Part shown: one piece after another, positions 59,842-64,000 of the stretch | How positions within the stretch are numbered: position 1 is the stretch's first letter | Layout: each line of letters starts with the position of its first letter | Assembly (NCBI GenBank): GCA_963801065.1 | Contig: CAWDDG010000008.1 | Coordinates: 620,001-684,000, forward strand | Direction: 5' to 3' | Length of the DNA stretch: 64,000 bases | DNA from: CAWDDG01 sp963801065 | GTDB taxonomy: Bacteria > Actinomycetota > Actinomycetes > Jiangellales > Jiangellaceae | Program-made: the position numbers and the translations under genes | The notes under the pieces: model-generated | What the model saw: the letters and a program-made list of their open reading frames with translations, nothing else | Database searches by the model: none | What the model was told of the DNA's origin: nothing

Positions 59842-60518
59842 TCGCGCCCAGACCCTCGGCGATCCGACGAGACGCCGGACTCTACGGCTACGAACGTGCC
59901 CTGGCGCGGCTGGGGCTCGCGCCCGTCGCGGGTGCCGACGAGGCCGGGCGTGGTGCATGCGCGGGCCCGCTCGTCGTCGCGGCCGCGATCCTGCATGACG
60001 GTCGCAGGGGTGAGGTCCGCGACCTGGCCGACTCCAAGCTGCTCACGCCTCCGGTCCGGGAGCGGGTGTACGAGTCCGTGGTGGTGCGGGCGGCCGCGTG
60101 GTCGGTCGTCGTCGTGCCGTCCGACGAAGTGGACCGGCGCGGTCTGCACGTCACCAACGTCGAGGCCATGCGCCGTGCTCTGGCCAGGCTCGATCTCACG
60201 CCCGGCTACGTGCTCACCGACGGGTTTCCGGTCGCCGGCCTGGGCGTCCCTGGGCTCGCGATGTGGAAGGGCGACCGAGTCGCGGCATGCATCGCTGCCG
60301 CGTCGGTCATCGCCAAGGTGACCAGGGACCGCATCATGACGCAGATGCACGATCACTGGCCGCGATACGACTTCGCCGCGCACAAGGGTTACGTCACTCC
60401 CGAGCATCAGGAGGCGCTCAACCGCTACGGTCCTTCCCCTGTGCACCGTCGGTCCTACGTCAACGTCGCCCGCGTTGTGGGTGAGAATGGGCCCGTCGTT
60501 CTGGAGGAGACCGGATGA
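59838..60518 (+). CDS. rnhB: Ribonuclease HII
   Basis: A 226-residue RNase HII. The active site is visible in VAGADEAGRGACAGPLVVAA (Asp-Glu), LADSKLLTPPVRERVY, VLTDGFPVAGLGVP with the third Asp, and AASVIAKVTRDRIM. The GYVTPEHQEALNRYGPSPVH stretch near the end is typical. It removes ribonucleotides from DNA and RNA primers. The ATG overlaps the NUDIX stop; the next gene starts four bases before its own stop, so NUDIX-rnhB-DUF2469 form an operon. Confidence 0.95.
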   Translation: MIAPRPSAIRRDAGLYGYERALARLGLAPVAGADEAGRGACAGPLVVAAAILHDGRRGEVRDLADSKLLTPPVRERVYESVVVRAAAWSVVVVPSDEVDRRGLHVTNVEAMRRALARLDLTPGYVLTDGFPVAGLGVPGLAMWKGDRVAACIAAASVIAKVTRDRIMTQMHDHWPRYDFAAHKGYVTPEHQEALNRYGPSPVHRRSYVNVARVVGENGPVVLEETG

Positions 60519-60832
60519 GCACCGAGGATCTCGACAAGTACGAGACCGAGATGGAGCTGTCGCTCTACCGGGAGTACCGCGACGTCGTCGGGCTCTTCTC
60601 GTACGTCGTGGAGACCGAACGCCGGTTCTACCTCACCAACAACGTCGACCTACAGGTCCGCAGTGAGGGCGGCGAGGTCTACTTCGAGGTGACCATGAGC
60701 GACGCCTGGGTGTGGGACATGTACCGCCCGGCCCGGTTCGTGAAGAACGTCAAGGTCGTCACCTGGAAGGACGTCAACGTCGAGGAGCTGGCCAAGAGCG
60801 ACCTCGAGATCCCCAAGACCGGCCTCAGCTGA
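60515..60832 (+). CDS. DUF2469 protein
   Basis: A 105-residue actinobacteria-restricted protein of unknown function. It begins STEDLDKYETEMELSLYREY and has VVETERRFYLTNNVDLQVRS and DAWVWDMYRPARFVKNVKVV. It is nearly always found directly after rnhB in actinobacteria, as here (four-base overlap), which itself supports the actinobacterial origin. The 187 bases up to yraN contain no recognised gene. Confidence 0.93.
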   Translation: MSTEDLDKYETEMELSLYREYRDVVGLFSYVVETERRFYLTNNVDLQVRSEGGEVYFEVTMSDAWVWDMYRPARFVKNVKVVTWKDVNVEELAKSDLEIPKTGLS

Positions 60833-61019
60833 GTCCGTCACGACCACGGCGTCGCCCGGCGGCGGCCTTCGGGGTGAGCCGTCGTCGCTGCACTCCGATC
60901 GATGGCCGGCGATCGAAATCCACAGGGGACGCGCCTCGCCCGCCGTCGTCCACAATGCGAAGCCGCGGAGTCCCACCGCCACCTCACAGGCGGCCAAGCT
61001 CGGCCCGGGAGGTGGGCCG

Positions 61020-61376
61020 GTGCGGGCCAAGGACGGCGTCGGGTCGTACGGCGAACGGGTGGCGGTGCGCCACCTCGAGGAGGCCGGCTTCACGATCGTG
61101 GCGCGTAACTGGCGCTGCGATCTCGGCGAGATCGACGTCGTCGCGCTCGACGGCATGACGGTCGTCGTCTGCGAGGTCAAGACGCGCAGCGGGCTCGGTT
61201 ACGGCTCCGGCCTGGAGGCCGTGACCAGGGCGAAGGCGGCCCGACTGCGGCGGCTGGGGCACCGGTGGCTGGTCGAGCATGGTCCACGGGGAGTCGGCCT
61301 GCGCTTCGACGTCCTGGCCGTGCATCGGCCGCGACGTGGCCCGGCAACGGTCGAGCACGTGCGCGGAGCGTTCTGA
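61020..61376 (+). CDS. YraN/UPF0102 nuclease-fold protein
   Basis: A 118-residue protein with the UPF0102 signature: GSYGERVAVRHLEEAGFTIV, NWRCDLGEIDVVALDG and VVCEVKTRSGLGYGSGLEAV. This resembles PD-(D/E)xK nuclease folds: Glu, Asp (GEIDVV) and ExK (CEVKTR) are present. Function is unproven but it is often linked to recombination. GTG 61020 is the chosen start. Its stop overlaps the comM start by one base. Confidence 0.9.
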   Translation: MRAKDGVGSYGERVAVRHLEEAGFTIVARNWRCDLGEIDVVALDGMTVVVCEVKTRSGLGYGSGLEAVTRAKAARLRRLGHRWLVEHGPRGVGLRFDVLAVHRPRRGPATVEHVRGAF

Positions 61377-62908
61377 TGCGTCTTTCTCGTTGCCGCAGTG
61401 TCGCGCTCGTCGGAGTGCGCGGCACTGTCGTCGACATCGAGGTCCATATCGGTGGCATGCCGGGGTTCGCCCTGGTGGGCCTGCCCGATGCGTCGCTGGC
61501 GGAGGCCCGCGACCGGGTCCGGGCGGCTGTGCTCTGCACGGGCGAGCACTGGCCCCTGCAGCGCATCACGGTGAGCCTGTCGCCGGCGGCGCTGCCCAAG
61601 CGGGGAAGCCATTTCGACCTCGGCGTCGCGGTGGCGGTCATCGCGGCGGCGGAGGAGGTGCCGAAAGGCGCCGCCGACGACGTCGTGTTCCTCGGGGAGC
61701 TCGCCCTGGACGGCCGGCTCCGGCCGGTGCCCGGGGTGCTGCCGGCCGTCCTGGCGGCCGCGTCGGCCGGGTCGACGCACGTCGTGGTGCCCGAGGCGAA
61801 CGCCGGTGAGGCCAGGCTCGTCCCGGGTGTGTCGGTGCTGGGTGCCCGCTCGCTGCGCCAGGTGCTCGCGGTGCTGCGCGGAGAGCCGGTGCCCGACGAG
61901 CCCGCCGGTGCCGTCGCGCCGCCACCGGCGGCCGAGGCCGTCGACGTCCCGGTGGACCTCGCCGACGTCGCCGGCCAGGGCGCCGCCAAGCGAGCCGTCG
62001 AGATCGCCTCGGCAGGGCATCATCACCTGATGCTGACCGGCCCGCCTGGTGCCGGCAAGACGATGCTGGCCCGGCGCTTGCCGGGCCTCCTGCCCGACCT
62101 CTCGACCGAGGAGTGCCTCGAGGTCACGGCGATCCACTCGGTTGCGGGCGTGCTACCGCCCGACCAGCCGCTCGTCACCCGGCCGCCGTTCGCGGATCCG
62201 CATCACACTGCGTCGGTCGTGTCGATCGTGGGCGGCGGCAGCAGGCTGGTGCGTCCCGGTGCGGCGAGCCGCGCGCACCTGGGCGTGCTGTTCATGGATG
62301 AGGCGCCGGAGTTCAGCGCCCACATCCTCGACGCGCTGCGCCAGCCCCTGGAGCACGGCGAGATCGTCGTGTCCCGGGCGGAGGCGACGGTGACGTTTCC
62401 GGCCCGGTTCCTGCTCGTGCTCGCGTCCAACCCGTGCCGGTGCGGCAACCACGGCAGCCGGACGCACATGTGCACGTGCACACCCGAAGCCGTACGGCGC
62501 TACGGCCAGCGCATCTCCGGGCCGGTGCGCGACCGGATCGATCTCCGGATCGTGATCGAGGCGCCGAGCCTGGCCAGCCTCGACGAGGGGCTGGCCTCGG
62601 CCGAGCCGAGCAAGGTCGTCGCCGAGCGGGTGGTCGAGGCGCGCGAGCGTCAAGGTCGTCGGCTCGGGGCGACTCCGTGGCGGGTCAACGGCGAGGTGCC
62701 CGGTCCCGTCCTCCGACGAGATCTGCGTCCGCCGGCGAAGTCGCTCGGCCCCTTGCACGATGCCCTCCGCAAGGGACAGCTCACTGCTCGCGGCGCCGAC
62801 CGGGTGCTGCGGGTGGCGTGGACGCTTGCCGATCTCGCCGGCCACGACCAGCCCAGTCGCGCCGACATGTTCGAGGCCGTCGGCCTGCGCGTCGGGAGGC
62901 CGACGTGA
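61376..62908 (+). CDS. comM: ComM/YifB-family Mg-chelatase-like AAA ATPase
   Basis: A 510-residue AAA+ protein. The N-terminal domain has VEVHIGGMPGFALVGLPD-like VDIEVHIGGMPGFALVGLPD, the P-loop is LTGPPGAGKTMLARRLPGLL, and Walker B is LGVLFMDEAPEFSAHILDAL. A Cys-rich zinc-type insert (CRCGNHGSRTHMCTCTPEAV) precedes the sensor region. The C-terminus, VGRPT, follows RVAWTLADLAGHDQPSRADM. ComM is a helicase that promotes branch migration in natural transformation. It is coupled to yraN and, by four bases, to dprA. Confidence 0.93.
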   Translation: MRLSRCRSVALVGVRGTVVDIEVHIGGMPGFALVGLPDASLAEARDRVRAAVLCTGEHWPLQRITVSLSPAALPKRGSHFDLGVAVAVIAAAEEVPKGAADDVVFLGELALDGRLRPVPGVLPAVLAAASAGSTHVVVPEANAGEARLVPGVSVLGARSLRQVLAVLRGEPVPDEPAGAVAPPPAAEAVDVPVDLADVAGQGAAKRAVEIASAGHHHLMLTGPPGAGKTMLARRLPGLLPDLSTEECLEVTAIHSVAGVLPPDQPLVTRPPFADPHHTASVVSIVGGGSRLVRPGAASRAHLGVLFMDEAPEFSAHILDALRQPLEHGEIVVSRAEATVTFPARFLLVLASNPCRCGNHGSRTHMCTCTPEAVRRYGQRISGPVRDRIDLRIVIEAPSLASLDEGLASAEPSKVVAERVVEARERQGRRLGATPWRVNGEVPGPVLRRDLRPPAKSLGPLHDALRKGQLTARGADRVLRVAWTLADLAGHDQPSRADMFEAVGLRVGRPT

Positions 62909-64000
62909 CCACGCGACCCGACGCAGACCGGGTGGCGCGGGCCGCGTTGTCAGCCCTGGTGGAACCGGGCGCCGGCGTGGCCGTCGTCCGCATGGTGCTG
63001 GCCGAAGGCCCCGGTCCGGCGCTCGACGCCCTCCGGCGCGGCGACGTCGGCCTCGACCCGGACGGTCGGATGCATCGGCGCACGGTCACGGTCGACGGTG
63101 CCTCGATGCTCGAACGGGGTGCGGCGGCCGGGGCACGGTTCGCCTGCCCCGGTGATCCGGACTGGCCGACGGGTTTGGACGACCTCGAGCTGACCTTGGA
63201 TGCCGGGTCCCGGGCCGTCCCGCCGCCACTCGGGCTATGGATTCGCGGCGAACCAGACCTCGCCGAGGTGGCGCGACGCTCGGTGGCCGTGGTCGGATCT
63301 CGCGCTGCGACGGAGTACGGCGTCCGGGTGGCGGCCGACATCGCGTCCGACCTGGCGGCGGCGGGCTGGACGATCGTCTCGGGTGCTGCCTACGGGATCG
63401 ACGCGGCGGCTCACCGCGGCGCCTTGGCGGTAGGCGGCACGACGGTGGCCGTGCTGGCCTGCGGAGTCGACGTCGCGTACCCCCGCGGGCACACCGGTCT
63501 GCTGCACCGGATAGCGGGCGAGGGGCTCGTGGTCAGCGAGTTGCCACCGGGCACGACCCCGACCCGCCCGCGCTTCCTGGCCCGCAACCGGTTGATCGCG
63601 GCCATGACGCGCGGCACGGTCGTTGTCGAGGCAGCGGTGCGGTCGGGAGCCCTGAACACTGCGGGCTGGGCAACCGACCTCGGGCGCGAGGTCCTGGCCA
63701 TGCCCGGTCCGGTGACGTCCTCCCTGTCGGCCGGGTGCCACGACCTGGTACGTCGCGCGGCCGCAGTTCTCGTCACCGATGCCGTGGAGGTCGTCGAAAT
63801 GGTCGGTGACCTCGGCACGGACGCAGCCGCCGAGCCACGCGGAGAGGATCGGCCGTGGGACAGGCTCGAACCCGTGGCCCGCGACGTCCTGGAGGCTTTG
63901 CCGTCGCGGCGTGCGGTCACGGTCGACCGGCTCTGCCGCGACACCGGGCTCACCGTCGCGGCGTGCGTCGCGGCGCTGGGCGAACTCTCGCTGGCCGGGC
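62905..64000 (+). CDS. dprA: DNA-processing protein DprA (3' end outside the window)
   Basis: At least 365 residues are present; the gene runs off the window. The Rossmann-like core is VAVVGSRAATEYGVRVAADI, SGAAYGIDAAAHRGALAVGG, CGVDVAYPRGHTGLLHRI and FLARNRLIAAMTRGTVVVEA. The N-terminal region is a SAM-like domain and a C-terminal winged helix begins around VARDVLEALPSRRAVTVDRL. DprA loads RecA onto incoming single-stranded DNA. The GTG at 62905 lies within the comM stop. With comM and yraN it forms a DNA uptake/recombination operon. Confidence 0.94.
   Translation, partial: MTTRPDADRVARAALSALVEPGAGVAVVRMVLAEGPGPALDALRRGDVGLDPDGRMHRRTVTVDGASMLERGAAAGARFACPGDPDWPTGLDDLELTLDAGSRAVPPPLGLWIRGEPDLAEVARRSVAVVGSRAATEYGVRVAADIASDLAAAGWTIVSGAAYGIDAAAHRGALAVGGTTVAVLACGVDVAYPRGHTGLLHRIAGEGLVVSELPPGTTPTRPRFLARNRLIAAMTRGTVVVEAAVRSGALNTAGWATDLGREVLAMPGPVTSSLSAGCHDLVRRAAAVLVTDAVEVVEMVGDLGTDAAAEPRGEDRPWDRLEPVARDVLEALPSRRAVTVDRLCRDTGLTVAACVAALGELSLAG

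Overview
The window comes from a high-GC actinobacterium. The evidence is the very GC-rich, GTG-start-rich coding, the actinobacterial gene order ftsY ... amtB-glnK-glnD ... ffh ... rpsP-KH-rimM-trmD ... rplS-lepB-lepB-...-rnhB-DUF2469-yraN-comM-dprA, the actinobacteria-typical DUF2469 and DUF4192 proteins, a PPOX/F420-type small oxidoreductase, and GlnR-like boxes before amtB. A member of the Propionibacteriales or Jiangellales would fit, but the genus cannot be fixed from the sequence alone. No rRNA, tRNA, CRISPR array, transposase or integrase was recognised.

Layout. (1) 1-9.5 kb is accessory: a family-4 glycosidase with a DeoR regulator, divergent from a pfkB kinase plus ABC sugar importer operon, then a VanY-like carboxypeptidase with a VanR/VanS-like two-component system. 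(2) 9.6-15.05 kb is core: ftsY and the ammonium/PII module amtB-glnK-glnD. (3) 15.05-36.8 kb lies between glnD and ffh and is largely accessory: an atypical arginase-fold protein, DUF1345, an AAC(2')-I-type acetyltransferase, a RelBE-like pair, a cyclase-ATPase-TPR regulator, a decayed locus with three gene remnants, a secreted PGRP amidase, and a ~9 kb aromatic-CoA catabolic cluster (TPP enzyme, cyclase-family hydrolase, monooxygenase/ene-reductase fusion, crotonase, acyl-CoA dehydrogenase, frameshifted aromatic acid-CoA ligase, PaaX, RidA, SDR). (4) 36.96-44.65 kb: ffh, DUF4192, an amidohydrolase, an exported PLP enzyme, then rpsP-khpA-rimM-trmD. (5) 44.75-57.2 kb separates trmD from rplS: a sialidase-like BNR protein, a polyol dehydrogenase with its ABC importer, a SorC regulator, a BadF/BadG-type sugar kinase, and a large LuxR/AAA regulator with a 51-residue companion. 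(6) 57.5-64 kb is core: rplS, two signal peptidases, NUDIX, rnhB, DUF2469, yraN, comM and dprA (cut by the window end).

How the genes work together. The two ABC importers (about 3.5-6.7 kb and 48-51.4 kb) each sit with their own regulator, kinase and sugar enzyme, and candidate operators sharing a TGAGCG/CGCTCA element are visible near both. The amtB-glnK-glnD operon carries an upstream repeat series matching the GlnR consensus. The aromatic cluster has the parts expected for CoA-dependent anthranilate (or salicylate) breakdown: activation, hydroxylation and dearomatisation, imine hydrolysis, ring opening and beta-oxidation. However, its ligase gene is frameshifted in this sequence.
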